A stretch of 64,000 nucleotides of DNA, taken from assembly GCF_013002715.1 (NCBI RefSeq), contig NZ_JABENB010000001.1, forward strand, positions 186,001 to 250,000. Reading direction: 5' to 3'. The first letter of the stretch is position 1. Each line of letters starts with the position of its first letter. The position numbers were made by a program, and so were the translations under genes. A model generated the notes under the pieces. That model searched no databases. It saw only the letters and a list, made by a program, of their open reading frames with translations, and was not told the origin of the DNA. Positions 54,410-63,904 of the stretch are shown piece by piece. Source of the stretch: Flexivirga aerilata (GTDB taxonomy: Bacteria > Actinomycetota > Actinomycetes > Actinomycetales > Dermatophilaceae).

Positions 54410-55337
54410 CGGCACCGGCCTGCACGCCCCATGCGGCCGACCAGGTCTGCCCCGGTTGAAGCACGATCAGCCCCTCACCGGTCGCGAAGGCACCCGCCGG
54501 GCAGGTCATCGGCTCCACCGCGACACCGGTATGCCGGGCACGCCCGGCCGGCAGGCTGTCTCCGGTGAAGACCTGCGCATAGCCGAAGTCGGCCGCGTCG
54601 GCCCACAGCGTGGTGCGCCACCGCTCGTCCGACACGCTGATCCGCCACCGCCCGTCGTCGCCGGCGGCCAGGCCGGTGAAGGCCGTGTCGATCACGGCTG
54701 CCCCGATCTGACGCGGCGACCGGAAGTCGACGTCACTTCCGGCGACCTCGGCCCGCCCGGTCGGCAACAGCCGGTCGTCCACGGTGAGATATTGCCCGGC
54801 CGGTAGCGAGAGGGTGAGCTCGTCCACCGACCCCTCGCCGACCGTCAGGTAGGGGTGCGCGCCGAAGCCGAACGGCGCCGGGCTCGTGCCGACATTGGTG
54901 GCCGACGGGGTGGCCGTCAACCCGTCGTCGCCGAGCTCGTAACGCACGGCCAGGTCCAGGATGCCGTCCCAGCCGGGGCTCGGCATTAGCCGGTGCGCGA
55001 CGGTCAGCGCGGCATCGGTCTGCTCGACCAGCTGCCAGGTCGCCCACCGCACCAGACCGTGAGAGGCGTTGTGTTTGGCCGGTTCGGTCAGCGGCAGCTG
55101 CTGGTCCTTGCCACCGAAGGTGTAGCGCCCGTCGGCGATCCGGTTGGGCCAGGGCACCAGCAGCTGTCCGCGGCCGGCGTCCGCCTTCGCATCGGCCGGG
55201 TAGCCGAACAGTGCCGGGCGACCGGCCACGTCATACGAGCGGATGCCGCCTCCGACGCCGACCACCGTGAGCCGCTGGTCGCCGCGCTCGATGACCCACT
55301 GCTCCCCGGACGGCGAAACTGCTTGTGTGTCAGGCAT
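54402..55337 (-). CDS. aldose 1-epimerase family protein
   Basis: 311-residue galactose-mutarotase-fold protein interconverting sugar anomers. The catalytic His and Glu are suggested by [20 protein letters not shown] and [14 protein letters not shown]. Its start overlaps the acyl-CoA ligase stop by 8 bp, so the two are in one operon; its own end overlaps menD. The sugar substrate is not predictable. Confidence 0.88.
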   Translation of the reverse strand: MPDTQAVSPSGEQWVIERGDQRLTVVGVGGGIRSYDVAGRPALFGYPADAKADAGRGQLLVPWPNRIADGRYTFGGKDQQLPLTEPAKHNASHGLVRWATWQLVEQTDAALTVAHRLMPSPGWDGILDLAVRYELGDDGLTATPSATNVGTSPAPFGFGAHPYLTVGEGSVDELTLSLPAGQYLTVDDRLLPTGRAEVAGSDVDFRSPRQIGAAVIDTAFTGLAAGDDGRWRISVSDERWRTTLWADAADFGYAQVFTGDSLPAGRARHTGVAVEPMTCPAGAFATGEGLIVLQPGQTWSAAWGVQAGAVS

Positions 55338-56967
55338 TCCCGAGGATCTCCCTCGCCTGCTCGCGCATCTCCACCTTGCGGATCTTGCCGGTCACGGTCA
55401 TCGGGAACGCGTCGGTGACGTGCACATACTTCGGGATCTTGTAGTGCGCGAGCTTGCCGTCGGCGAACTTCCGCACGGCATCGGCGTCGAGCGGCGGCTC
55501 GCCGGACCGCATGATGATCCAGGCCATCAGCTCCTCGCCGTACTTCGCGTCGGGCACCCCCACGACCTGCACGTCGGCGATCGCCGGGTGGGTATAGAGG
55601 AACTCCTCGATCTCGCGGGGGTAGATGTTCTCGCCGCCCCGGATCACCAGGTCCTTGATCCGGCCGACGATCGCGACGTAGCCGTCGTCGTCCATCGTGG
55701 CGAGGTCGCCGGTGTGCATCCAGCGAGCCTGGTCGATCGCCTCCGCGGTCTTGTCGGGCTGCTCCCAGTAGCCGAGCATCACGCTGTAGCCGCGGGTGCA
55801 GAACTCGCCGGTCGCGCCGCGCGGCACGGTCAGCCCGGTCGCCGGGTCCACCACCTTGACCTCGAGCATCGGCATCACCCGGCCGACGGTCTCGGTGCGG
55901 CGCGCGAGGTCGTCGTCGGTGCGGGTCATGGTCGACACCGGCGACGTCTCGGTCATGCCGTAACAGATCGCGACCTCACCCATGTTCATCTCGGCGATGA
56001 CCCGCTTCATCACCTCGACCGGGCACGGCGAGCCGGCCATGATGCCGGTCCGCAGCGTGCTCAGGTCGTATGACGCCTCGCCCTTGTCCAGGAGCGCGAG
56101 CTCGGCGATGAACATCGTCGGCACACCGTAGAGCGACGTGCAGCTTTCTGCCGCAACGGCTTCCAGTGTTGCGGCCGGCTCGAACGACGGGGCCGGGATG
56201 ACCATGCAGGAGCCGTGCGAGGTCGCCGCGAGGTTGCCCATCACCATGCCGAAGCAGTGGTAGAACGGCACCGGCAGACAGATGCGGTCCTGCTCGGTGT
56301 AGCCGACGAGCTCACCGACGAAATAGCCGTTGTTGAGGATGTTGTGGTGCGACAGCGTCGCGCCCTTGGGGAATCCGGTTGTGCCCGAGGTGTATTGGAT
56401 GTTGATCGGGTCGTCGGCGGACAGGCCGGCGGACCGGGTCGCGAGGTCGTCGTCGGTCGTCGACGACGCCTTGGCCAGCAGCTCGTCCCAGCTCGGGTCG
56501 CCGATGTATACGACCTGCTTGAGGCCGCGCACGTCGGGGCGCACCTGCTCGACCATCGCGCGATAGTCGGAGGTCTTGTGCTGGGTGGCACTGACGAGCA
56601 TCGACATGCCGGACTGCTTGACGACATAGGCCAATTCGTGTGATCGGTAGGCCGGGTTGACGTTGACCAGGACGGCACCGATGCGCGCGGTGGCATATTG
56701 CAGCAGGGTCCACTCGGGGCAGTTGGGCGACCAGATGCCGACGCGGTCGCCCTTGTCGATGCCTGCCGCCATGAGCGCCTTGGCGAGCTCGTCGACCGCC
56801 GCGTCGAACTCGGCGTAGGTCCAGCGACGACCACTGGGCAGATCGACGAGCGCGTCACGCCCGGAGTGCTTCTCGGCGGTGCGCCGCAGGTTGTCGGCGA
56901 TCGTGTCGCCGAGCAGCGGGGTGTCGGAGATGCCGCTGCTGTAGGACGGCTGGGCGGTGGTGGACAT
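55330..56967 (-). CDS. fatty-acyl-CoA ligase (AMP-binding enzyme)
   Basis: 545-residue ANL-family adenylating enzyme. ATP loop [45 protein letters not shown], the hinge [14 protein letters not shown] and the C-terminal catalytic Lys in [11 protein letters not shown] are intact. By pattern it is a medium/long-chain acyl-CoA synthetase of the FadD3/AlkK kind, activating fatty acids for beta-oxidation. Divergent from the helicase-associated gene. Confidence 0.9.
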   Translation of the reverse strand: MSTTAQPSYSSGISDTPLLGDTIADNLRRTAEKHSGRDALVDLPSGRRWTYAEFDAAVDELAKALMAAGIDKGDRVGIWSPNCPEWTLLQYATARIGAVLVNVNPAYRSHELAYVVKQSGMSMLVSATQHKTSDYRAMVEQVRPDVRGLKQVVYIGDPSWDELLAKASSTTDDDLATRSAGLSADDPINIQYTSGTTGFPKGATLSHHNILNNGYFVGELVGYTEQDRICLPVPFYHCFGMVMGNLAATSHGSCMVIPAPSFEPAATLEAVAAESCTSLYGVPTMFIAELALLDKGEASYDLSTLRTGIMAGSPCPVEVMKRVIAEMNMGEVAICYGMTETSPVSTMTRTDDDLARRTETVGRVMPMLEVKVVDPATGLTVPRGATGEFCTRGYSVMLGYWEQPDKTAEAIDQARWMHTGDLATMDDDGYVAIVGRIKDLVIRGGENIYPREIEEFLYTHPAIADVQVVGVPDAKYGEELMAWIIMRSGEPPLDADAVRKFADGKLAHYKIPKYVHVTDAFPMTVTGKIRKVEMREQAREILGNA

Positions 56968-57035
56968 GCTGACTGCTCCTCATGTGACCGGCGACACGTT
57001 CAGCTTAGGCGCGGTCGGCGGCATAGGCTTCCGGG

Positions 57036-59240
57036 GTGCCCCGATCCGCACGCAGCTTCGCCGACGACATCCGGGCGCGCAGTGACGACCAGCTGCGCGC
57101 CCTGCTGCGCGCACGCCGCGACCTGGCCCGGCCCGCACCGGCCGACCTGACCGCACTCGCCGCGCGGGCGGCAACCCGCGCCAGCGTGCAGCGCGCACTC
57201 GAGAGCCTCACCGCCGACCAGCTCCGGGTGCTCGAGGCACTCGTCGTCGGCGGCCCCGACGATGTCGCGAAGCTGCTGGACGCACCGGCCCGGTCCGTGC
57301 GCGCCACCCTCACCGCGCTCTGGGACCTCGCGCTCGTATGGCGCAGCCCGGAGGGCTTCCGCGCCGCGCGGGCGGTCCCGGAGATCCTCGGCGCGCCGGC
57401 CCGGCTCGGTCCGACCGCCCGTGAGCTCGGCGTGCGCGACCGGAGCGCCGACGCATCGGCTGCGGCCGAAAACCTTTCGCCTGCAGCCCGATCGGCGATC
57501 GACCGACTGCGCTGGAACCATCCGCGCGCGAGCTTCGACGGGGAGTCGGCCCGGGCCATCCGGGACGAACTCGTCCAGGCGGGTCTCGCGGCGCCGACCG
57601 ACGACGGCATCGTCATACCCCGGGAAGTGGGCGTGGCCCTGCGCGGTGGGCGGCTCTACCGCGACGGGCTGACCCCGCCGACCGCGCCGGAAGCCGTGCT
57701 CGCACAAGCGGATGTCGATGCGGCGGCCGGCGCCGAGGCCCTCGAACTGCTCTGGCGCGTGGAGGCGCTGGCGCTGCGGTGGGAGGCCGAGCCACCGCGC
57801 GTGCTGCGCTCCGGCGGCCTCAGTGTGCGCGATCACCGGGCGGTCGCCACCGCGCTGGAGGCGACACCCGAACTCGCCGCATTCGTCATCGAGATCGCGT
57901 ATGCCGCCGGCCTGCTCGGACCGGACGGCGACTTCGAGCCGAGCTGGCTGCCCACCCGGTCGTATGACGAATGGGCCGCGGCCGCCCCGGCCGAGCGCTG
58001 GGCGGCACTGGCGGAGGCGTGGCTGGACACCGCTCGCGCGCCGTCTCTGGCGGGCACCAGCTCGGCACAGGGCGGCGTGATCAATGTGCTGAGCACCGAC
58101 GTCGGCTGGCCGATGATGCGCAACCGTCGCCTGGATGTGCTGCACATCCTCCACGACCTCGACGAAGGCACAGTCGCGGCAACGGAATTCACCGACGCGA
58201 TGCTCCACTGGCGCAGGCCGCTCCGGCTGCCGGAGGGAGCGCCGACGCGCGCTCACGAGGTGTTGCGGGAGGCGGCCTGGCTCGGCGTCACCGGGCGTGG
58301 CGCGCTGTCGACCCCGGGTCGTGCGCTCATCGACGGCCGCGACGCCGCAGCTGCCATGGCTGCCGCGTTGCCGGTCGCGGTGGATCACGTGCTGTTGCAG
58401 GCCGACCTGACGGCGATCGCTCCCGGACCGCTCACCGAGGACCTGCGGCGGCTGATGCAACTTGCTGCCGATGTCGAATCCCGAGGTGGCGCAACGGTTT
58501 ACCGCTTCACCGAGGGCAGTGTGCGGCGGGCACTCGACACGGGCCTGCCAGCCGCGGAGTTGATCGCCAAACTGACCGATGCGAGCCGCACCCCGGTGCC
58601 GCAGCCGTTGGAATATCTCGTGCTCGACGCCGGCCGCCGGCACGGTCAGACGCGCATCGGCGCGGCCGGCTGCTACCTGCGCAACGACGACGTGGCGGCA
58701 CTCGACGCGGTCGTCGCCGACCGGCGACTCTCGCCATTGCAGCTGCACAAGATCGCGCCCACGGTGGTCGTCTCCCCTGCGCACCCCGGTACAGTGCTGG
58801 AAATGCTGCGCCAGCACGGATATTCGCCGGTCGCCGAGGGCGCGGACGGGCACGTCGTCCATGCCGGCCGGGACCACCCGCGCGCGCCGCAGCGGCGGGA
58901 GAGCGCGGCAGGCATCCGCCTGGACAGCGTCGACGACCGGGTGATCGACCAGTTGCTGACCCGGCTACGCCAGGGCGACGCCGTTGCGGCGCAGGCCGCG
59001 CAGAAGGAAGGTCCGCGCATCCCCTCGACCGACCCGACCGTGACGCTCACCCGCCTGCAGGACGCGGTGGCCGACCGGGCCCCGGTCTGGATCGGCTACG
59101 TCGACACCGACGGCGAACTGCGCCGCACACTCTTCCGGCCCGAGCGCGTCGAGGGTGGCCGGGCGACCGGGTCGGTCGGCGAGGGCAACGACCGGCGGAC
59201 CTTCTCGATCCACCGCATCTCCGGCGTGGTGCCCGCCTAG
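57036..59240 (+). CDS. helicase-associated (XPB/Ssl2-like) protein with WYL-like C-terminus
   Basis: 734 residues. The body is the helicase-C-3 / XPB-Ssl2-like region found in Actinobacteria (about 300-590, with LPVAVDHVLLQADLTAIAPG, YRFTEGSVRRALDTGLPAAE and QPLEYLVLDAGRRHG), preceded by winged-helix-like segments. The C-terminus (about 670-734) resembles a WYL-type ligand or nucleic-acid domain. No ATPase motifs are present, so it is an accessory rather than a helicase; relatives usually sit beside an XPB helicase, which is not seen here. TAGGCT is 6 nt before the GTG. Confidence 0.8.
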   Translation: MPRSARSFADDIRARSDDQLRALLRARRDLARPAPADLTALAARAATRASVQRALESLTADQLRVLEALVVGGPDDVAKLLDAPARSVRATLTALWDLALVWRSPEGFRAARAVPEILGAPARLGPTARELGVRDRSADASAAAENLSPAARSAIDRLRWNHPRASFDGESARAIRDELVQAGLAAPTDDGIVIPREVGVALRGGRLYRDGLTPPTAPEAVLAQADVDAAAGAEALELLWRVEALALRWEAEPPRVLRSGGLSVRDHRAVATALEATPELAAFVIEIAYAAGLLGPDGDFEPSWLPTRSYDEWAAAAPAERWAALAEAWLDTARAPSLAGTSSAQGGVINVLSTDVGWPMMRNRRLDVLHILHDLDEGTVAATEFTDAMLHWRRPLRLPEGAPTRAHEVLREAAWLGVTGRGALSTPGRALIDGRDAAAAMAAALPVAVDHVLLQADLTAIAPGPLTEDLRRLMQLAADVESRGGATVYRFTEGSVRRALDTGLPAAELIAKLTDASRTPVPQPLEYLVLDAGRRHGQTRIGAAGCYLRNDDVAALDAVVADRRLSPLQLHKIAPTVVVSPAHPGTVLEMLRQHGYSPVAEGADGHVVHAGRDHPRAPQRRESAAGIRLDSVDDRVIDQLLTRLRQGDAVAAQAAQKEGPRIPSTDPTVTLTRLQDAVADRAPVWIGYVDTDGELRRTLFRPERVEGGRATGSVGEGNDRRTFSIHRISGVVPA

Positions 59241-59312
59241 CGCCTCCCCGCGCGGCCGGCCGTTCGCCACGGGTCAGCGACTGACGCCCTTCGCCGCCCA
59301 CTGACGTCCGCG

Positions 59313-59350
59313 GCAACGAGTGACGTCGTTGCACGGACGTCACTCGTTGC
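59313..59350. terminator. 15-bp perfect hairpin between convergent genes
   Basis: GCAACGAGTGACGTC (59313-59327) and its exact complement (59336-59350) with an 8-nt loop. Extra TGACG(T/C)C copies lie on both sides. It probably terminates both the plus gene ending at 59240 and the minus peptidase gene. Confidence 0.75.
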
Positions 59351-59376
59351 GAACGACGTCACTCACCGGGCAGCCC

Positions 59377-61323
59377 TCAGAAGATGCGCACGCGCTGGTC
59401 CTCGGGCAGGGCCATGCCGTCGCCCTCACCGACGCCGAACGCCTCGTCGAACTCCGTCAGGTTGCGCGCGACGTTGGCGCGCGCGTCGATCGGCGAGTGC
59501 GGGTCGATCGTGAGCAGTCGCTTGGCCTCCGCCTCGCGCGCCTTGCCGCACCAGACCTGCGCCCAACCGACGAAGAACCGCTGCTCGGGGGTGAATCCGT
59601 CGAGCTCGGGCGACTTCTCGGCCTCCTGCGCGATCTGGAACGCCTTGTAGCCGATCGTCAGGCCGCCGAGGTCGCCGATGTTCTCGCCGACGGTGAGCGC
59701 GCCGTTGACGGTGTTGCCCGGTGCGTCCCGCGGCTCCACTCCGTTGAACTGCTCGATCAGCTTGCCCGCCAACGCATCGAAGCGCTCACGGTCGCCGGCG
59801 GTCCACCAGTCGGTGAGGTTGCCGTCGCCGTCATAGCGGGACCCCTGGTCGTCGAAGCCGTGGCCGATCTCGTGCCCGATCACGCCGCCGATGCCGCCGT
59901 AGTTGACCGCGTCCTCGGCGTCGACGTCGAAGAACGGCGGCTGCAGGATCGCGGCCGGGAAGACGATCTCGTTCATCACCGGCATGTAGTAGGCGTTGAC
60001 CGTCTGCGGGGTCATGAACCACTCGCCGGAGTCGACGTCGTCCCCGACCCGGTCGACCATCCGGTCGACCTCCCAGGCGGTCGCGGCGGCGATGTTGCCG
60101 ATCAGGTCGTCGGGGCGAATCTCTATGGAGGAGTAGTCCTTCCACTCCTGCGGGTAACCGATCTTCGGGGTGAACTTGGCGAGCTTCTCCAGCGCCTTGG
60201 CACGGGTCTCCTCGCCCATCCACGGCAGCGTCTCGAAGTCGCGCCGGTAGGCCTCGACGATGTTGGCGACCAGCTGCTCCATCCGCTCCTTGGCGTGCGG
60301 CGGGAAGTGCTTGTCGACATACAACTGTCCGGCGGCCTCGCCGATGAGCCCCTCGACCAGGGCGACGCCACGCTTCCAGCGCTCCCGATTTTCCGGGATG
60401 CCCGACAGGGTGCGTCCGGCGAAGTCGAACCGCTCGTCGACCATCGCCTGGTGCAGGTATGGCGCACGCTCCGACACCAGCCGCCAGGTCAGCCAGGCCT
60501 TCCACTTCTCCAACGGCTCGTCCCGCAATGCCTCGGCGAATCCCGTGAGATATGAGGGCTGTTCGACGTTGACCGGGTCGAGGATGCGTGCCTCGGCACC
60601 GACCCCGTCGAGCCAGGCGTCCCAGTCGACGCCCGGGCTGAGCTCGTCCAGCTCGGCCCGCGTGAGCTTGTTGTAGGTCTTCACCGCGTCACGCGAGGCG
60701 ACCCGGTCCCAGTGCGCCTTCGCCAGCCGGGTCTCGAGCTCCATCACCTGATCGGCAAGCGACTCGTGGATGCCGGCCAGCCCGAGCAGCCGCCGCATGT
60801 GCGCGACATACTTGTCCCGCGTCTCGGAGTGCTGCTCCTCGCGGTAGTAGGACTCGTCGGGCAGGCCGATGCCGGCCTGCATGACGTAGAGGATGTAATG
60901 CGCCGAATCCTTCGCATCCGCAACGGAATAGAAGCCGACGAACCCGTCGACGCCGCGGCGGGTGAGCTGTCCGGAGACGCGCAACAGGTCGGAGGTGGAC
61001 TGCACCTCGTCGATCAGCTCCAGCTCCTCGGCGATCGCGCCGGCACCGAGCTTCTCGATGCGCTCGGTGTCCATAAACGACGCGAAGAGGTCACCGACCT
61101 GCCGGCGCGGCGTGCCCGGCTCGGAGTTGCTCGCCGCAGCCTCCTCGATCAGCTCGTGCACCGCCTGCTCGGCATCCTCACGCAGCTTGTCGAAGGTGCC
61201 GTATCGCCCACGGTCGGAAGGGATTTCGTTGTTCGCGACCCACCCGCCGTTGACGAACCCGAAGAGGTCGTCCTGCGGGCGGACCGAACGGTCGAAATTC
61301 TCCAGGATCACGCCGGACTTCAT
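59377..61323 (-). CDS. pepO: M13-family zinc metallopeptidase (PepO/neprilysin type)
   Basis: 648 residues. The zinc motif HEIGH (in VIGHEIGHGFDDQGSRYD), the third zinc ligand Glu in ENIGDLGG, the substrate-binding NAYYMPVMNEIVFPA and the C-terminal pattern with DPHSPIDARANV are complete. No signal peptide or membrane anchor is seen, so a cytosolic oligopeptidase is likely, as for other bacterial PepO proteins. Its upstream region has a GTATGACG copy at 61344-61351. Confidence 0.93.
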   Translation of the reverse strand: MKSGVILENFDRSVRPQDDLFGFVNGGWVANNEIPSDRGRYGTFDKLREDAEQAVHELIEEAAASNSEPGTPRRQVGDLFASFMDTERIEKLGAGAIAEELELIDEVQSTSDLLRVSGQLTRRGVDGFVGFYSVADAKDSAHYILYVMQAGIGLPDESYYREEQHSETRDKYVAHMRRLLGLAGIHESLADQVMELETRLAKAHWDRVASRDAVKTYNKLTRAELDELSPGVDWDAWLDGVGAEARILDPVNVEQPSYLTGFAEALRDEPLEKWKAWLTWRLVSERAPYLHQAMVDERFDFAGRTLSGIPENRERWKRGVALVEGLIGEAAGQLYVDKHFPPHAKERMEQLVANIVEAYRRDFETLPWMGEETRAKALEKLAKFTPKIGYPQEWKDYSSIEIRPDDLIGNIAAATAWEVDRMVDRVGDDVDSGEWFMTPQTVNAYYMPVMNEIVFPAAILQPPFFDVDAEDAVNYGGIGGVIGHEIGHGFDDQGSRYDGDGNLTDWWTAGDRERFDALAGKLIEQFNGVEPRDAPGNTVNGALTVGENIGDLGGLTIGYKAFQIAQEAEKSPELDGFTPEQRFFVGWAQVWCGKAREAEAKRLLTIDPHSPIDARANVARNLTEFDEAFGVGEGDGMALPEDQRVRIF

Positions 61324-61421
61324 CTGCTCACTCCTACTTCGAGGTATGACGAGGCACGCTGCTCGTTCAACCTACGTGGTCGGCTCGGGGTTCCGCAGCC
61401 GGTATCAGGTGGGGGCGGTGG

Positions 61422-62351
61422 TCAGCCCGCGAGCGCCTTGACCACTCGCGACGGCGAAGGCCGGCCGAGCTGCTGCGCCATCCAGGTAGAGGTCTGCACC
61501 AGCTTGTCCAGGTCGACGCCGGTTTCGACGCCGAGCCCGCGGCACATCCAGACCAAATCCTCGGTGGCGAGGTTGCCGGTGGCCGACTTGGCGTAGGGGC
61601 ACCCGCCGAGTCCGCCGGTCGATGCGTCGACCACGGTGACTCCGTGGCCCATGGCAGTGACGGTGTTGGCGAGCGCCTGGCCGTAGGTGTCGTGGAAGTG
61701 GACGGCCGTGGACTGCGCCGGGATGCCCTGGGCGTCCAGCGCCGCGAGCAGCTCGGTGACATGCCCCGGCGTACCCACGCCGATCGTGTCGCCCAGGCTG
61801 AGCTGGTCGCAGCCGAGATCCATCATCCGCCGCGACACGTCGACGACCTGGTCGACCGGCACCGGGCCCTCCCACGGGTCGCCGAAACACATGGAGACAT
61901 AGGCGCGCACCCACAGCCCCGCGTCCCGCGCCCGCTCGACCACCGGCGCGAACATCCGGATCGACTCCTCGACCGACCGGTTGAGGTTCTTGCGGGCGAA
62001 GGTCTCAGTCGCCGACCCGAAGATCGCGACCGCGCCGACCCCGGCCGCGAGCGCGCCGTCCAGACCCCGCTCGTTGGGCACCAGCACCGGCCGCTTAGGG
62101 CCGCGGCAGACCTCGCCGAGCTGCGCCAGCAGGTCGGACGCGTCGGCCAGTTGCGGGATCCACGAGGGCGGCACGAAGGAGGTGGTCTCGACCGTCTCCA
62201 GTCCTGCGTCGACCAGTCGTCGGACGAACTCCGCCTTCACGTCGGTCGGGACGACCGCCTTCTCGTTCTGCAGTCCGTCCCGCGGTCCGACCTCGTAGAT
62301 CGTGATCGCCTCGGGCATCGTCGGCATTGACGCAACCTGTGGCAAGTCCAT
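61422..62351 (-). CDS. hydroxymethylglutaryl-CoA lyase
   Basis: 309-residue TIM-barrel enzyme cleaving HMG-CoA to acetyl-CoA and acetoacetate, the last step of leucine breakdown. YEVGPRDGLQNE, the catalytic-loop signature GGLGGCPYAKSATGN (Cys essential) and VHFHDTYGQALAN (metal His pair) are present. The loop has Lys-Ser where many relatives have Pro-Gly. ATG 62351 is preferred, 6 nt from GACCAT. It lies 29 bp after the CrtI-like gene. Confidence 0.92.
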   Translation of the reverse strand: MDLPQVASMPTMPEAITIYEVGPRDGLQNEKAVVPTDVKAEFVRRLVDAGLETVETTSFVPPSWIPQLADASDLLAQLGEVCRGPKRPVLVPNERGLDGALAAGVGAVAIFGSATETFARKNLNRSVEESIRMFAPVVERARDAGLWVRAYVSMCFGDPWEGPVPVDQVVDVSRRMMDLGCDQLSLGDTIGVGTPGHVTELLAALDAQGIPAQSTAVHFHDTYGQALANTVTAMGHGVTVVDASTGGLGGCPYAKSATGNLATEDLVWMCRGLGVETGVDLDKLVQTSTWMAQQLGRPSPSRVVKALAG

Positions 62352-62380
62352 GTCGCCATGGTCGCACCACGTGCTCGACG

Positions 62381-63904
62381 TCACACCGGCGACGTCACAG
62401 CTGGGACGTCATGCCGGCGTCGCCGCAGCCGCCGTGCATCGGCGCGCACGTTGTCGGCGACGATCCGGCTGCCGAGCACGCAGGCGACGGTGCCGACGCC
62501 CGGCCACACCGAGTCGCCCACGAGATGCACGCCGCGGATCCCGAGGTGGTGCGGGATCGCACGCCGGTTGCTGTTCGCGGGTGACTGCCGCACTCCGCCG
62601 ACGGCTCCGTCCGGGCGTCCCGCGAATCGGGCGAACGCCCGCGGCGTGGCGACGCTGAGCACGTCGGCATTGTCGCCGAGGCCCGGGTAGGCCCGCCGGG
62701 CCTGTGTCAGGAGCTCCTCGCCGATCCGCTTCTTGGCGAGGTGGTGATCGGACTCGCTCAGGCCGCGCCAGTCGTCGAGCTCGACATGGGTCGAGATCAT
62801 CACGGCGCGCCGACCCTCCGGGGCGCTCACCCGGTCACCCGCAGCGGAGACCGAGACGAACATGTTGTTGCCGCTGCCGAGCGGTCTGTCGTAGCTGTGC
62901 ATGAACTGGTGGTGGGTGAACTCCTGGTCGGCCACCTCCGCGTCGGGGACGCCCAGGAACAGCACCACGGCACCGCCGTACGAGCGCTCATCCCGTTGCA
63001 GGTATGACGAAAGTCGTTGCGCGACAAGCCCGCCGAAGATCCGCGAGGTCGTCTCCGCGGGCAGCGCCGAGACCACCTGGACGGCGTGGTGTTCCCCGCG
63101 TGAGGTCGCGACGACATACTCCCCAGGGCGTCCCGAGACCGCCTGCGCCACGGTTGCGACGCGCAGGTCGCCCCCGAGCGCCCGGTAACGAGCGACGAGA
63201 CGTCGCCAGAAGCCGCGCATGCCGCCGGTGTGCCGGGTGAGCCCGGCTCCGCGGATGGTGATCCCGAGCGCGGCGTTGATCAGCGGTGCGTCCTCGACGG
63301 TGGTGTGCACCGTGTCCTCGACCATCATGCTGAGCAGACCGCGCAGCGGTCGGTCGGCCGATATCCCGTGCCGCCGCATCGAGTCGGCGAGCGTGCGCGG
63401 CAGGTGCCGCACCGCCAGCGGGTGGTAACCCACTGCTCGCGCATTACGCAGCACATCCAGCGGCGTGCGCATCGGCAGCCGCACACCGCGGCGGCTCGCC
63501 GACCAGAAGGTGTCGGCCACCGTGTCGAGGTGTGCCCAGAACGCACGATGGGCCGGGTCATCGCCGAACACCCGGAGCCGCTCGGCATGCCAGCGTTCCC
63601 GTTCCCGGTGCAACCGGACCTCCCGGTCGGGCAGCCAGGCGAGGTAGCCGGGGAGCAGCTCGCCCTCGACCGGGCCGACGCCCACCTCGTCCAGCAGGTC
63701 ACCGCCGACACCGCCCGGTTCGAAGTCGACCAGGGTGGTCGCGCCCACGTCGAAGGAGTAGCCGCGATGCGACCAATAGCCCGAGCAGCCGCCGGCATGA
63801 CCGTGCGCCTCGATCAGCACGGTGCGGTAGCCGTCGGCCTGGAGGCGGAGCGCGGTCGCCATACCTGCCAGTCCGGCACCCAGGATCGCCACGTCATACA
63901 CCAC
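62381..63904 (-). CDS. CrtI/CrtO-like FAD-dependent oxidoreductase
   Basis: 507-residue flavoprotein of the phytoene-desaturase-like / NAD(P)-binding amine-oxidoreductase group. The N-terminal dinucleotide fold has [20 protein letters not shown] and EAHGHAGGCSGY; the C-terminal FAD motif is GVHLVGDSVWPGVGT. It could act on a carotenoid or another polyprenoid, but no other crt genes are in view. GTG 63904 is chosen from the GGAGG 6 nt upstream, next to the Rossmann fold; an in-frame start at 63961 is possible. It may be co-transcribed with the HMG-CoA lyase gene. Confidence 0.82.
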   Translation of the reverse strand: MVYDVAILGAGLAGMATALRLQADGYRTVLIEAHGHAGGCSGYWSHRGYSFDVGATTLVDFEPGGVGGDLLDEVGVGPVEGELLPGYLAWLPDREVRLHRERERWHAERLRVFGDDPAHRAFWAHLDTVADTFWSASRRGVRLPMRTPLDVLRNARAVGYHPLAVRHLPRTLADSMRRHGISADRPLRGLLSMMVEDTVHTTVEDAPLINAALGITIRGAGLTRHTGGMRGFWRRLVARYRALGGDLRVATVAQAVSGRPGEYVVATSRGEHHAVQVVSALPAETTSRIFGGLVAQRLSSYLQRDERSYGGAVVLFLGVPDAEVADQEFTHHQFMHSYDRPLGSGNNMFVSVSAAGDRVSAPEGRRAVMISTHVELDDWRGLSESDHHLAKKRIGEELLTQARRAYPGLGDNADVLSVATPRAFARFAGRPDGAVGGVRQSPANSNRRAIPHHLGIRGVHLVGDSVWPGVGTVACVLGSRIVADNVRADARRLRRRRHDVPAVTSPV

